A stretch of DNA of 64,000 nt. Origin: Homoserinimonas sedimenticola (lineage in GTDB: Bacteria > Actinomycetota > Actinomycetes > Actinomycetales > Microbacteriaceae). The stretch covers positions 248,001-312,000 of the forward strand of contig NZ_JAPELL010000002.1 in the NCBI RefSeq assembly GCF_026094475.1. Reading direction: 5' to 3'. Position 1 is the stretch's first letter; each line of letters begins with the position of its first letter. Position numbers and translations under genes: made by a program. Below the pieces are notes generated by a model, which worked only from the letters and a program-made list of their open reading frames with translations, did not search any database and was not told the DNA's origin. This document shows positions 34,214 through 46,598 of this stretch, in pieces.

Positions 34214-35617
34214 CTACATCAGCCCGAGCGGGTCGACGGCGGGGCGGGTGCGGCCGAGGAGGGCGCCGGTCCAGAGCTCCGCGAACTGGGGAAGCGTCTT
34301 CGAGGTGACTGTGATGTCCTCCACCTCGACGCCCTCGACCGCGAGCCCGATGATGGCTCCCGCCGTCGCCATGCGGTGGTCCTCGTAGCAGTGCCAGAGC
34401 CCGCCGTGGAGGGGGCGGGGCTCGATCGCGAGGCCGTCCGCCAGCTCGGTGACGCTGCCACCGAGCGCGGTGATCTCGGCCGCGAGAGCGGCGAGACGGT
34501 CGGTCTCATGCCCCCGCAGATGACCGATGCCCGTGATGCGGCTGGGGCCCTCGGCGAGCGCCGCGAGGGCGACAATGGCGGGGGCGAGCTCGCCGCCTTC
34601 GCTCAGGTCGAGATCGACGCCGGGTAGCCGGATGCCGCCGATGACTCCCGCGCCGCCGTCGACCGTGAGGGCGCCCTCCGCAGAGGTGACGGAAGCACCG
34701 AACCGCGGCAGCAGCCGGGCCAGGTGGGCTCCGACCTGCGTCGTCGTGGCAGGCCATCCTTCGACCGTGACGGTGCCGCCGGCGACGAGGGCGGCCGCGA
34801 GGAAGGGTGCCGCATTGGAGAGGTCCGGTTCGATTGCGACATCCCGTGCCGCGATGCTGCCCGGCGCCACGATCCACTCACCCTCGGCGGGGGAGTCGAC
34901 CCTCACGCCGCGTTGGCGCAGCGTCTCGATCGTCATCTCGATGTGCGGCATGCTCGGCAGATGCTCGCCGCGGTGCCTCAGGTGCAGGCCCCGCGAGAAG
35001 CGGGGTGCCGCGAGCAGGAGTCCCGAGACGAACTGGCTGGAGGCGGATGCGTCGATCTCCAGTTCGCCGCCTTCGACGCTTCCCGTGCCATAGAGGCTGA
35101 AGGGCAACGCGCCCCTGCCATCGTCGTTGACTTCGACCCCGAGCGTGCGCAGGGAATCGATCGTCGTGCGCATGGGGCGGCGTCGGGCCGATTCGTCGCC
35201 GTCGAACGCGACCGGCCCGAGCGCGAGGGCCGCGACGGGCGGGATGAATCGCATGACCGTGCCGGCGAGTCCGCAGTCGACGGATGCCCCGCCCTCGAGT
35301 TCACCCGGCGTGACCTGCAGGTCGGGGCCGAAGGGTCCCGGCTCGCCCTCGTCGATCTGCGCCCCCAGTGCGCGCAGCGCCTCGACCATGAGCGCGCTGT
35401 CGCGGGAGTGGAGGGGGCGGCGGAGCACGGAGGGACCGTCCGCGAGCGCGGAGAGGACGAGTTCGCGGTTCGTCAGGGACTTCGAACCGGGGATCGAGAC
35501 GCGGGCCGCGAGCGGGCCCGTCGCGGTCGGCGCGATCCAGGGTCCGTCGTCGGGCTCGCCGAGGGACTCGCCCTGGTAGGGGTCGAAGTCCGGATTGGAA
35601 TATTTCGAGATCAGCAT
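34214..35617 (-). CDS. aroA: 3-phosphoshikimate 1-carboxyvinyltransferase (EPSP synthase)
   Basis: Sixth step of the shikimate pathway. 467 residues from ATG at 35617: substrate-binding [61 protein letters not shown], and the C-terminal [12 protein letters not shown] with CYEDHRMA. The much longer open frame to 35860 is rejected because it runs into the sigH promoter and coding region. First gene of aroA-rsgA(-hisN). Confidence 0.95.
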   Translation of the reverse strand: MLISKYSNPDFDPYQGESLGEPDDGPWIAPTATGPLAARVSIPGSKSLTNRELVLSALADGPSVLRRPLHSRDSALMVEALRALGAQIDEGEPGPFGPDLQVTPGELEGGASVDCGLAGTVMRFIPPVAALALGPVAFDGDESARRRPMRTTIDSLRTLGVEVNDDGRGALPFSLYGTGSVEGGELEIDASASSQFVSGLLLAAPRFSRGLHLRHRGEHLPSMPHIEMTIETLRQRGVRVDSPAEGEWIVAPGSIAARDVAIEPDLSNAAPFLAAALVAGGTVTVEGWPATTTQVGAHLARLLPRFGASVTSAEGALTVDGGAGVIGGIRLPGVDLDLSEGGELAPAIVALAALAEGPSRITGIGHLRGHETDRLAALAAEITALGGSVTELADGLAIEPRPLHGGLWHCYEDHRMATAGAIIGLAVEGVEVEDITVTSKTLPQFAELWTGALLGRTRPAVDPLGLM

Positions 35618-35621
35618 CGTT
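35597..35621 (+). promoter_or_regulatory. candidate SigH/SigR-type promoter of sigH
   Basis: GGAAT (35597-35601) as -35 and GTT (35619-35621) as -10, 17 nt apart, close to the GGAAT-N18-GTT consensus of SigR/SigH. It overlaps the aroA start on the other strand. A second, housekeeping-like -10 TAAGCT (35734-35739) lies 8 nt before the sigH ATG. Confidence 0.5.
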
Positions 35622-35747
35622 GTCCAAGGGTATCGGCTGCCCGTCAGGAGCGGGCAGGGGTGCGAGCGCAAGGGAGGTCGTGTGACACAGACTCTGGAAC
35701 GGGTACTCACATCCACCGATCTGTCGCGCGAACTAAGCTGGGCGGCG

Positions 35748-36395
35748 ATGGCAACAGAGACCCCCGCGCACGACGACGACGCCCCTTCTGCCGAGGATGG
35801 CGGCGAGCGTTCTGCCGCCGAGCTTCGCGACCTCTTCGAGGAGCAGGCGATGCCCCTCATGGACCAGCTCTATGCAGCGGCCATGCGGATGACGCGTAAC
35901 CCCGCGGATGCTTCGGACCTCGTGCAGGAGACCTTCGTCAAGGCCTTCGCGGCTTTCGCCCGCTTCGAGCAGGGCACCAACCTCAAGGCGTGGCTCTACC
36001 GCATCCTCACCAACACGTACATCAATACCTACCGCAAGCGGCAGCGTGAGCCTTTCCAGGGCACGATCGACGAGCTCGAGGACTGGCAGTTGGGCGGTGC
36101 GGAGTCGACGACCTCGACGTCGGCGCGGTCCGCCGAGGCGGAGGCGATCGATCACCTGCCCGACAGCGCCGTCAAGGATGCGCTTCAAGCGATTCCCGAG
36201 GACTTCCGCCTGGCCGTCTATCTGGCCGACGTGGAGGGTTTCGCCTATCAGGAGATCGCGGACATCATGAAGACCCCAGTCGGCACCGTCATGAGCCGAC
36301 TGCACCGCGGCCGCCGCCTCTTGCGCGGCCTGCTCGCGGACTACGCACAGGGACGCGGCATCCAGCCCGCGCCGACTACCGGGAGCACGAAATGA
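35748..36395 (+). CDS. sigH: ECF RNA polymerase sigma factor SigH/SigR family
   Basis: Thiol-oxidative and heat stress sigma factor, 215 residues. Region 2: [59 protein letters not shown]. Region 4: [37 protein letters not shown] at 35748 chosen from homologue length and TAAGCT 8 nt upstream; the frame from 35595 would include the promoter. Followed by its zinc anti-sigma factor in a 4-nt overlap, which holds it inactive until oxidised. Confidence 0.93.
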   Translation: MATETPAHDDDAPSAEDGGERSAAELRDLFEEQAMPLMDQLYAAAMRMTRNPADASDLVQETFVKAFAAFARFEQGTNLKAWLYRILTNTYINTYRKRQREPFQGTIDELEDWQLGGAESTTSTSARSAEAEAIDHLPDSAVKDALQAIPEDFRLAVYLADVEGFAYQEIADIMKTPVGTVMSRLHRGRRLLRGLLADYAQGRGIQPAPTTGSTK

Positions 36396-36634
36396 CCGAC
36401 TGCGGTTGCGAGAAAGCGAAGGCAGAGCTCGAGGAGTATCTGCACAACGAGTTGCGGGCCGAAGACGCCCAGGACATCTGCGATCACATCGCGAACTGCC
36501 CCGACTGCGCAAATGAGGCACACGTGGGTCAGGTCCTGACACTCGCCGTGAAGCGTGCCTGCCGCGAGACGGCGCCCGAGGACCTCAGGGAGCAGGTGCT
36601 CGCGAAGCTGCGAGAGATCCAGGCCACCCACTAG
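36392..36634 (+). CDS. rshA: zinc-containing anti-sigma factor RshA/RsrA family
   Basis: An 80-residue ZAS-domain protein with the redox-sensitive HxxxCxxC motif HIANCPDC and further Cys at MTDCGC near the N terminus. It binds SigH when reduced and releases it when disulfides form. ATG overlaps the sigH stop by 4 nt. Confidence 0.93.
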   Translation: MTDCGCEKAKAELEEYLHNELRAEDAQDICDHIANCPDCANEAHVGQVLTLAVKRACRETAPEDLREQVLAKLREIQATH

Positions 36635-36654
36635 CGCCTGACACACGCCCAGAG

Positions 36655-36696
36655 AGAGAAGGGGCGGGCATCCGATCGGATGCCAGCCCCTTCTCT
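36655..36696. terminator. bidirectional terminator between rshA and kgd
   Basis: agagaaggggc (36655-36665) pairs with gccccttctct (36686-36696); the interior is a perfect 18-bp palindrome GGCATCCGATCGGATGCC (36667-36684), giving a nearly uninterrupted long stem. It separates two convergent transcription units and again contains GCATCC/GGATGC inverted. Confidence 0.85.
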
Positions 36697-36743
36697 ATGC
36701 CGACGTCGCTAGAGCGGCGGCTCTCTTTAGCGCATCAACTTCC

Positions 36744-40592
<3,849 letters not shown>

Positions 40593-40726
40593 AGCCGCCC
40601 ACTCTCCGTTGTCACTGGTTGTTGTTCGGCGCGGAACTGTGCGCCGATGGCCACATACAAGGGTCAAGCTTAATCGCATTGGCTGAGCGCTGCCGCCGAG
40701 ACGAGGGGAGGGCTACCCTTAAAAAC

Positions 40727-42166
40727 ATGAAGTTTTACGAGACGTCACCGCGTCACGACCTGACCTATTCCGACGTGTTCCTGGTGCCGAGTCGGTCGGG
40801 GGTCGGCAGCCGGCTCGATGTCTCCCTCGTGCCCACCGACGGCACGGGCGCCACGCTTCCTATCGTCTCGGCCAACATGAACTCGGTCACCGGCCCGCGG
40901 CTCGCCGCGACCCTCGCGCGCCGGGGTGGGCTCGGGGTGCTTCCCCAGGACCTGCCGCTTCAGGAGCTCGACTCCGCGATCCGCTGGGTCAAGGACCAGG
41001 CTCCCGGCTACGACACCCCGCTCGAGCTCTCCGTTGACGACTCCGTGGAGCACGCCCTCACGCTGGTACCGCCCGTCGCCGGTCACGGAATCGTCGTCCG
41101 CGACCAGGCGGGCGACTACATCGGATGTCTCCCCGCGACGCGTCTTGCCACGGCCCTGCCCGACGCACGCCTCGGCGATCTCATCCACGGCGAGCTCGCC
41201 TCGATCGACGTCGATGACGTGGACCGGCCGCGGGCGGCGTTTGACCTCATGGTTGCAGCCGATCTCGACTTCGCGCCCGTCATGCACCACGGCCAGGTTG
41301 TCGGCACGCTCAGCCGGCGCAGTGCGCTCCGCGGCACCCTCTACGACCCCGCGGTGGACGCATCGGGGCGTCTCCGCGTGGCGGCCGCCGTCGGCATCAA
41401 CGGCGACGTGGCAGCGAAGGCGCGGGCGCTCGTGGATGCGGGCGTCGACGTGCTCGTGCTCGACACCGCGCACGGCCACCAGGAGGGCATGATCGCGGCT
41501 GTCGAGCGCGTGGCGGCCCTCGACCTCGGCGTGCCCCTCGTCGCCGGCAATGTCGTGACGGCGCAGGCCGTGCGCGACCTCGTCTCGGCCGGTGCCAACA
41601 TCCTCAAGGTCGGGGTGGGCCCCGGCGCCATGTGCACGACGCGCATGATGACGGCGGTGGGGCGCCCCCAGTTCTCGGCTGTCCTCGAGACGGCGGATGT
41701 CGCGGCGGAGCTCGGCGCGCACGTGTGGGCCGATGGCGGGGTGCGGTACCCGCGCGACGTCGCGCTCGCGCTGGCGGCGGGTGCGGCATCCGTCATGATC
41801 GGCTCCTGGTTCGCGGGCACGATCGAGGCGCCGGGTCGTCTGCAGGCGGATGCCGACGGCCGGCTCTACAAGGAGAGCTGGGGGATGGCATCGACGAAGG
41901 CGGTGCACGCCCGCTTCGGCAGGCTCGACCCCTACGAGCTCGCACGGCGTGAGCTCTTCGCCGAGGGCATCTCGAGCTCGAGTATCTACCTCGACCCGCT
42001 GCGGCCCTCGCTCGAGGACCTTCTCGACATGATCACCTCGGGGGTGCGCAGCTCCTTCACCTATGCGGGGGCGCGCACGCTCGCCGAGTTCCATGAGCGG
42101 GCGCTCGTCGGCGTCCAGTCGGCGGCCGGCTACGAGGAGGGCAAGGCGCTGCCCGTCAGCTGGTAG
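40727..42166 (+). CDS. guaB1: GuaB1 family IMP dehydrogenase-related protein (probable GMP reductase)
   Basis: A 479-residue IMPDH/GMPR-family barrel with a CBS-domain insert (about 95-210). Active-site Cys in GVGPGAMCTTRMMT; NDPATVRVG-like region replaced by VLVLDTAHGHQEGM; WADGGVRYPRDVALALAAGA binds phosphate. In mycobacteria GuaB1 has been shown to be a GMP reductase rather than an IMPDH. ATG 40727 follows TACCCT (40714-40719) by 7 nt, so leaderless; the longer frame from 40619 is rejected. Divergent from kgd. Confidence 0.9.
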   Translation: MKFYETSPRHDLTYSDVFLVPSRSGVGSRLDVSLVPTDGTGATLPIVSANMNSVTGPRLAATLARRGGLGVLPQDLPLQELDSAIRWVKDQAPGYDTPLELSVDDSVEHALTLVPPVAGHGIVVRDQAGDYIGCLPATRLATALPDARLGDLIHGELASIDVDDVDRPRAAFDLMVAADLDFAPVMHHGQVVGTLSRRSALRGTLYDPAVDASGRLRVAAAVGINGDVAAKARALVDAGVDVLVLDTAHGHQEGMIAAVERVAALDLGVPLVAGNVVTAQAVRDLVSAGANILKVGVGPGAMCTTRMMTAVGRPQFSAVLETADVAAELGAHVWADGGVRYPRDVALALAAGAASVMIGSWFAGTIEAPGRLQADADGRLYKESWGMASTKAVHARFGRLDPYELARRELFAEGISSSSIYLDPLRPSLEDLLDMITSGVRSSFTYAGARTLAEFHERALVGVQSAAGYEEGKALPVSW

Positions 42167-42172
42167 CGGATC

Positions 42173-42190
42173 CTCGGGGCATTCCCCGGG
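42173..42190 (+). terminator. guaB1 hairpin
   Basis: ctcgggg (42173-42179), loop catt, ccccggg (42184-42190), one T-G pair, 6 nt after the guaB1 stop. No T tract. Confidence 0.5.
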
Positions 42191-42210
42191 ACGGGCTGTG
42201 CGCCGTCGGC

Positions 42211-42216
42211 TATAGT
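42211..42216 (+). promoter_or_regulatory. -10 element upstream of the CNNM/CorC operon
   Basis: TATAGT, 46 nt before the ATG at 42263, giving a leader of about 40 nt containing a run of seven C. No clear -35. Confidence 0.4.
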
Positions 42217-42262
42217 GGGCCCAAATGGACGACCCCCCCTCTAGTTGCCCTGCCGGTGAGCG

Positions 42263-43579
42263 ATGCACGAGCTGATCCTGCTCGCCATCGGCATTGTCCT
42301 CACGGTCGGCACCGGCCTCTTCGTGGCGTCGGAGTTCGCCCTCGTCAACCTCGACCGGCAAGAGCTCGAAGCCCGGCAGGCGAGGGGTGAACCCCGCCTG
42401 ACCATGACGATCGCGGCGCTTCGGCGCACCTCCACGCATCTCTCGAGCGCCCAGCTGGGCATCACTCTCACGACGCTGCTCACGGGCTACACGCTCGAGC
42501 CTGCGTTCAGCGCGTTCCTCGCCGAACCGCTGTCGGTGTTCGGGCTGCCGGAGCCTGTGCAACGGGGCGTGGCCGCCGTGATCGCGGTGACGATCGCGAC
42601 GCTGCTGTCGATGATCATCGGCGAGCTCGTGCCCAAGAACTTCGCCCTCGCGCTGCCGCTCGGCACCGCGAAGATCGTTGTTCCGTTCCAGCTGGCCTTC
42701 ACCTGGGTGTTCCGACCGGCTGTCGCGCTGCTCAACAACTCCGCCAACGTCATCCTGAGGGGCATGGGTATCGAGCCCAAGGAGGAGCTCTCATCGGCAC
42801 GAACGGCCGAGGAGCTCACCTCCCTGCTACGCCGCTCGGCCATGGAGGGCACGCTTGAGCTCGACACCGCGACCCTTCTCGCGCGAACCCTCTCCTTCAA
42901 TGAGCATGCGGCGGGGGATGTCATGACACCCCGCCCTCGCGTCTCCAGCGTCGAACGCACCGACTCGGCCCAGGTCGTGATCGATCTCGCGAAGCGCACG
43001 GGCTACTCTCGCTTTCCCGTCGTGGATGAAGGCATCGACGACGTCGTGGGCCTCGTGCACGTCAAGCAGGCCGTCGCAGTGCCGCGTGAGAAGCGCGCCG
43101 ACGTGCCCGTCTCGGCACTGCAGAGCGAGACTCTTCGCGTGCCGGAGACGATGCGGCTCGACTCACTTCTCGGTGAGCTTCGCCAGCGCGGCTACCAAAT
43201 GGCCGTCGTGCTCGACGAGTATGGCGGCACGGCAGGTGTCGTCACGCTCGAGGATCTCGTGGAGGAGCTCGTCGGTGAGGTCGCCGACGAGCATGACCGC
43301 ACCCGCGCTGGCGTCGTTCGCTCCCGCAACTGGCTCACGTTCCCGGGAATGCTCCGCCCCGACGAGCTCCTGGAGAGGGCGGATGTCGCAGTGCCCGAGG
43401 ACGGCCCGTACGAGACCGTCGCGGGGTTCATCATGAGTGAGCTGGGTCGCCTCGCGAAGGTCGGCGACACGGTCGAGGTCGAGGCCGGCGAGTTCCGCGT
43501 CGAGCGGATGGACGGCCGCCGAATCGACCGCGTCCGCTTCACACCCAGGCCCGAGACATCCGTGGAGGACGAGCGATGA
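42263..43579 (+). CDS. CNNM/CorC family transporter-associated protein (hemolysin-like)
   Basis: A 438-residue protein: DUF21 membrane domain (about 1-190, four helices, NLDRQELEARQARGEPR, TTLLTGYTLEPAFS), a CBS pair (DVMTPRPRVSSVERT; MAVVLDEYGGTAGVVTLEDLVEELVGE) and a C-terminal CorC_HlyC domain ending ERMDGRRIDRVRF. The family mediates Na-dependent Mg export or cation homeostasis. The next paralogue overlaps its stop by 4 nt. Confidence 0.92.
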   Translation: MHELILLAIGIVLTVGTGLFVASEFALVNLDRQELEARQARGEPRLTMTIAALRRTSTHLSSAQLGITLTTLLTGYTLEPAFSAFLAEPLSVFGLPEPVQRGVAAVIAVTIATLLSMIIGELVPKNFALALPLGTAKIVVPFQLAFTWVFRPAVALLNNSANVILRGMGIEPKEELSSARTAEELTSLLRRSAMEGTLELDTATLLARTLSFNEHAAGDVMTPRPRVSSVERTDSAQVVIDLAKRTGYSRFPVVDEGIDDVVGLVHVKQAVAVPREKRADVPVSALQSETLRVPETMRLDSLLGELRQRGYQMAVVLDEYGGTAGVVTLEDLVEELVGEVADEHDRTRAGVVRSRNWLTFPGMLRPDELLERADVAVPEDGPYETVAGFIMSELGRLAKVGDTVEVEAGEFRVERMDGRRIDRVRFTPRPETSVEDER

Positions 43580-44616
43580 GCGACGTCTGGGGAATCGTCT
43601 GGCTCGTGGTGCTGCTCGCCGCGAACGCCTTCTTCGTCGGTGCCGAGTTCGCGGTCATCTCGGCTCGACGCTCGCAGATCGAACCGAGGGCCGAGGCCGG
43701 CTCGCGCGCGGCCAAGACGACGCTGTGGGCGATGGAGCACGCGACCCTCATGCTTGCGACCAGCCAGCTCGGGATCACGGTGTGCTCGCTGCTCATCCTG
43801 AACGTGTCCGAGCCCGCCATCCACCACCTGCTCGAGGTCCCGCTCGAGCTGACAGGATGGTCCGCCGACGTCATCAGTACCGTCGCGTTCATCATCGCGC
43901 TCGTGCTGGTGTCATTCCTCCACGTCGTACTGGGCGAGATGGTGCCGAAGAACCTGTCCTTCTCGCTGCCCGACCGGATGGCACTCATCCTTGCCCCGCC
44001 GCTCGTCTGGGTCTCGCGTGTCTTCAAATACGTGATCTGGTCGCTCAACGCGATCGCGAACGGCGTACTGCGACTCGTCGGTGTCGAGCCCAAGAGCGAG
44101 GCGACGAGCTCTTTCACCTTCGACGAGGTGGCCAACATCGTCGCGCACTCGACGCGCGAGGGCGTGCTCACCGACACGACGGGTGCCCTGTCCAACGCCT
44201 TCGAGTTCACCTCCAAGAAGGCGCGCGACATCGCGGTGAGCCTCGACTCGCTCATCGCAGTGTCGGAGGCCGCGACCCCCGCGGAGGTGGAGCGGGCCGT
44301 CGCACAGCACGGCTTCTCGCGCTACGTGCTCGTCGATGAGGAGGGGGAGCCGAGCGGCTACCTGCACCTCAAGGACGTCATCGACCTGGACGACGACGGT
44401 GAGTTCACGGAGCCTGTGCCGCCCAAGCGCATCCGGCATCTCATCTCGATCTTCGAGGACACCGACCTCGAGGATGCCCTCGCGACCATGCGCCGCTCGG
44501 GCGTGCACATCGCGAGGGTTTTCGACACGGAGGGTGCCACCAAGGGCGTGCTCTTCCTCGAGGACATCATCGAGGAGCTCGTGGGCGAAGTGCAGGACGC
44601 CACTCGACGCCTCTGA
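43576..44616 (+). CDS. CNNM/CorC family protein lacking the CorC_HlyC domain
   Basis: A 346-residue paralogue of the preceding protein: DUF21 domain with VLGEMVPKNLSFSLPDRMAL and a CBS pair ending LFLEDIIEELVGEVQDATRRL. The C-terminal CorC_HlyC domain of the first protein is missing and no frameshift explains this, so it is a genuinely short form. ATGA overlap suggests the two are made together, possibly as a heteromer. Confidence 0.9.
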   Translation: MSDVWGIVWLVVLLAANAFFVGAEFAVISARRSQIEPRAEAGSRAAKTTLWAMEHATLMLATSQLGITVCSLLILNVSEPAIHHLLEVPLELTGWSADVISTVAFIIALVLVSFLHVVLGEMVPKNLSFSLPDRMALILAPPLVWVSRVFKYVIWSLNAIANGVLRLVGVEPKSEATSSFTFDEVANIVAHSTREGVLTDTTGALSNAFEFTSKKARDIAVSLDSLIAVSEAATPAEVERAVAQHGFSRYVLVDEEGEPSGYLHLKDVIDLDDDGEFTEPVPPKRIRHLISIFEDTDLEDALATMRRSGVHIARVFDTEGATKGVLFLEDIIEELVGEVQDATRRL

Positions 44617-44629
44617 GTCTGTCGTCAGC

Positions 44630-45748
44630 TCACCAGCGGTCGAGCGGGGCGAGCGAGCGCGCGTAGGCGGGCGGCCAGGCATCCGTCTCGACGCCCAGCT
44701 CCAGCGCGGCCAGTCGCGGGTAGTGCGGGTCGCGCATGAGCTTGCGCCCCATCATGACGGCGTCGGCTCGGCCCTGCTCGATGATCTGGTTCGCCTGCTG
44801 TGCCGTCGTGATGAGGCCGACGGCACTCACAGGTGCACCGGTCGCGCTGCGGAGTCCCTCCGCGAAGCCCACCTGGTACCCCGGCTCGGCAGGGATGCTG
44901 GCGTGCGGCAGGTTGCCGCCGCTCGACACGTCGAAGAGGTCGACGCCCAGATCGACGAGCCAGCGCCCGACCGTCTCCATCTGCTCGGGGTCCCAGGACG
45001 GGCCCTGCTCAGGGCTCGCCCAGTCCGTTGCGGAGAAGCGCACAAAGAGGGGCAGGGCCTCGCCGATCGCGCCGCGCACCGCCTCGACGACGCGGAGCAG
45101 CAGCGCTGCACGTCCCTCGAGGTCGCCACCCCAGGCATCCGTGCGGCTGTTGCTGAGGGGCGAGAGGAACTCGTGCAGCAGGTAGCCGTGCGCCGCATGC
45201 ACCTCGATGACATCGAAACCGGCATCGACGGCGCGACGGGCGGATGCCGCGAAACCGTCGATCACGCGATGGATGCCCTCCTCATCGAGCTCGACGGGCG
45301 AGGCGTAGTCGCCGAAGGCGAGGGGGGAGGGCGCGACGGTCTGCCAGCCGCCCGCGTCCTGCGGCCGGGTGATGCCGCCGCGGGGGCCCCACTCGCGGAA
45401 CATGGAGCCCTTGCGCCCGGAGTGCGCAAGCTGGATGCCCGCGACGGCACCCTGGGAGTGGACGAATTCGACGATGCGAGCCCACGCCGACTGCTGCTCA
45501 TCGGAATACAGGCCCGTGTCCTCGGCGGAGATTCGCCCCTCGGGGAGGACGGCGGTCGCCTCCGTCATGACGAGGCCGGCACCGCCGCGGGCGAGAGCAC
45601 CAAGGTGCACGACGTGCCAGTCGGTGGGCACCCCGTCCTCCCGGTCGACAGAGTACTGGCACATGGGGGCGACCCAGAGCCGGTTGCGGAACTCGACCGT
45701 GCGCAGCTTCAGGGGGGTGAACAGGGGTGCCGTGGGGGTGACGCTCAT
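44630..45748 (-). CDS. NADH:flavin oxidoreductase, old yellow enzyme family (YqjM-like)
   Basis: FMN-dependent ene-reductase of 372 residues: MCQYSVDREDGVPTDWHVVHLG (YqjM-type Cys/Tyr site), VHAAHGYLLHEFLSPLSNSR with the substrate-binding His-Ala-Ala-His pattern, TDAWGGDLEGRAALLL and the C-terminal GRADAVMMGRKLMRDP. Reduces activated C=C bonds; physiological substrate unknown. ATG at 45748; promoter shared with nnrD. Confidence 0.9.
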   Translation of the reverse strand: MSVTPTAPLFTPLKLRTVEFRNRLWVAPMCQYSVDREDGVPTDWHVVHLGALARGGAGLVMTEATAVLPEGRISAEDTGLYSDEQQSAWARIVEFVHSQGAVAGIQLAHSGRKGSMFREWGPRGGITRPQDAGGWQTVAPSPLAFGDYASPVELDEEGIHRVIDGFAASARRAVDAGFDVIEVHAAHGYLLHEFLSPLSNSRTDAWGGDLEGRAALLLRVVEAVRGAIGEALPLFVRFSATDWASPEQGPSWDPEQMETVGRWLVDLGVDLFDVSSGGNLPHASIPAEPGYQVGFAEGLRSATGAPVSAVGLITTAQQANQIIEQGRADAVMMGRKLMRDPHYPRLAALELGVETDAWPPAYARSLAPLDRW

Positions 45749-45754
45749 TCCCCC

Positions 45755-45764
45755 AAACTATCGT
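45755..45764. promoter_or_regulatory. overlapping divergent -10 elements of the ene-reductase and nnrD genes
   Basis: Minus strand TAGTTT (45760-45755) is 6 nt before ATG 45748; plus strand TATCGT (45759-45764) is 6 nt before ATG 45771. The two hexamers share bases, so polymerase should not occupy both at once. Only 22 bp separate the two start codons. Confidence 0.5.
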
Positions 45765-45770
45765 GGAGTC

Positions 45771-46598
45771 ATGAACGCTCCCGACGAGTGGACGCCCGAG
45801 CGTGCCGCGCGCATGATCGCCCGTCCCTCCGCCGAGTCCGACAAGTATTCGCGCGGCGTGCTCGGCATCGTGACCGGCTCCGACGAGTACCCCGGCGCAG
45901 CCGTGCTCGGCGTCTCGGCGGCGCTTGCGACGGGTGTCGGCATGGTGCGCTATCTCGGCCCGGAGCGGCCCGCCGGGCTCGTGCTCGCCGCGTGCCCGGA
46001 GGTGGTGACGGCGGCGGGACGGGTTCAGGCGTGGCTCGCCGGTTCCGGCATGAGCTCCGCGTCGTCCTCCTCCTCCACTTCCTCCTCGGCAGTCGAGCAT
46101 CTCGTCGGCGACGGCCTCCCGGTCGTGCTCGACGCGGGTGCGCTTGATCTCGTTCACGACGTACGCAGCCGCGCCGTGTTGACCCCGCATCATCGCGAGT
46201 TCGCCCGCCTGCGCGATCTCGATCCCGCCGAGGTCACCGCCGATCCGGCACGCTGTGCGAGGGAGGGCGCAGCATCCCTCGGGGCCGTCGTGCTGCTCAA
46301 GGGGCACCGCACGCTCGTGGCAGCTCCCGACGGCCACCTGATCGAATGCCCGCCCGCGAGTCCGTGGCTCGCGACGGCGGGCACGGGAGATGTGCTCGCG
46401 GGCATCCTCGGGGCACTTCTCGCGACGCACTCGGAGGCGCTCGAGGCCGATGAGGGCGGACGGATGCTCGCGCAGCTTGCTGCGACGGCATCCGTCGTCC
46501 ACGCCCTCGCCGCTGAGCGCGCATCGGCGGGCGGGCCCATGACGACGCGAGCCCTCATCGAGGCCATCCCGGCGACGATCGCCGGCCTGCTCGCGTGA
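45771..46598 (+). CDS. nnrD: ADP/ATP-dependent NAD(P)H-hydrate dehydratase
   Basis: Ribokinase-like repair enzyme, 275 residues, converting damaged NAD(P)H hydrates back to NAD(P)H. Seen: RGVLGIVTGSDEYPGAAVL, LTPHHREFARL, VVLLKGHRTLVAAPDG and the anion hole with catalytic Asp in ATAGTGDVLAGILGALLA. Near residue 95, where relatives have a short GLGPG-type loop and helix, there is a serine run of about a dozen residues encoded by a TCC-rich stretch (46060-46090). The epimerase partner NnrE is not here. Start by TATCGT at 6 nt. Confidence 0.88.
   Translation: MNAPDEWTPERAARMIARPSAESDKYSRGVLGIVTGSDEYPGAAVLGVSAALATGVGMVRYLGPERPAGLVLAACPEVVTAAGRVQAWLAGSGMSSASSSSSTSSSAVEHLVGDGLPVVLDAGALDLVHDVRSRAVLTPHHREFARLRDLDPAEVTADPARCAREGAASLGAVVLLKGHRTLVAAPDGHLIECPPASPWLATAGTGDVLAGILGALLATHSEALEADEGGRMLAQLAATASVVHALAAERASAGGPMTTRALIEAIPATIAGLLA

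Noticed and set aside
34214-35860. Longer aroA start at 35860
   Set aside because: It would add 81 residues without family similarity and cover the sigH promoter and start; ATG 35617 fits homologues.
40745-42562. 605-residue minus-strand ORF opposite guaB1
   Set aside because: Shadow of guaB1 and the CNNM start; no domain seen.
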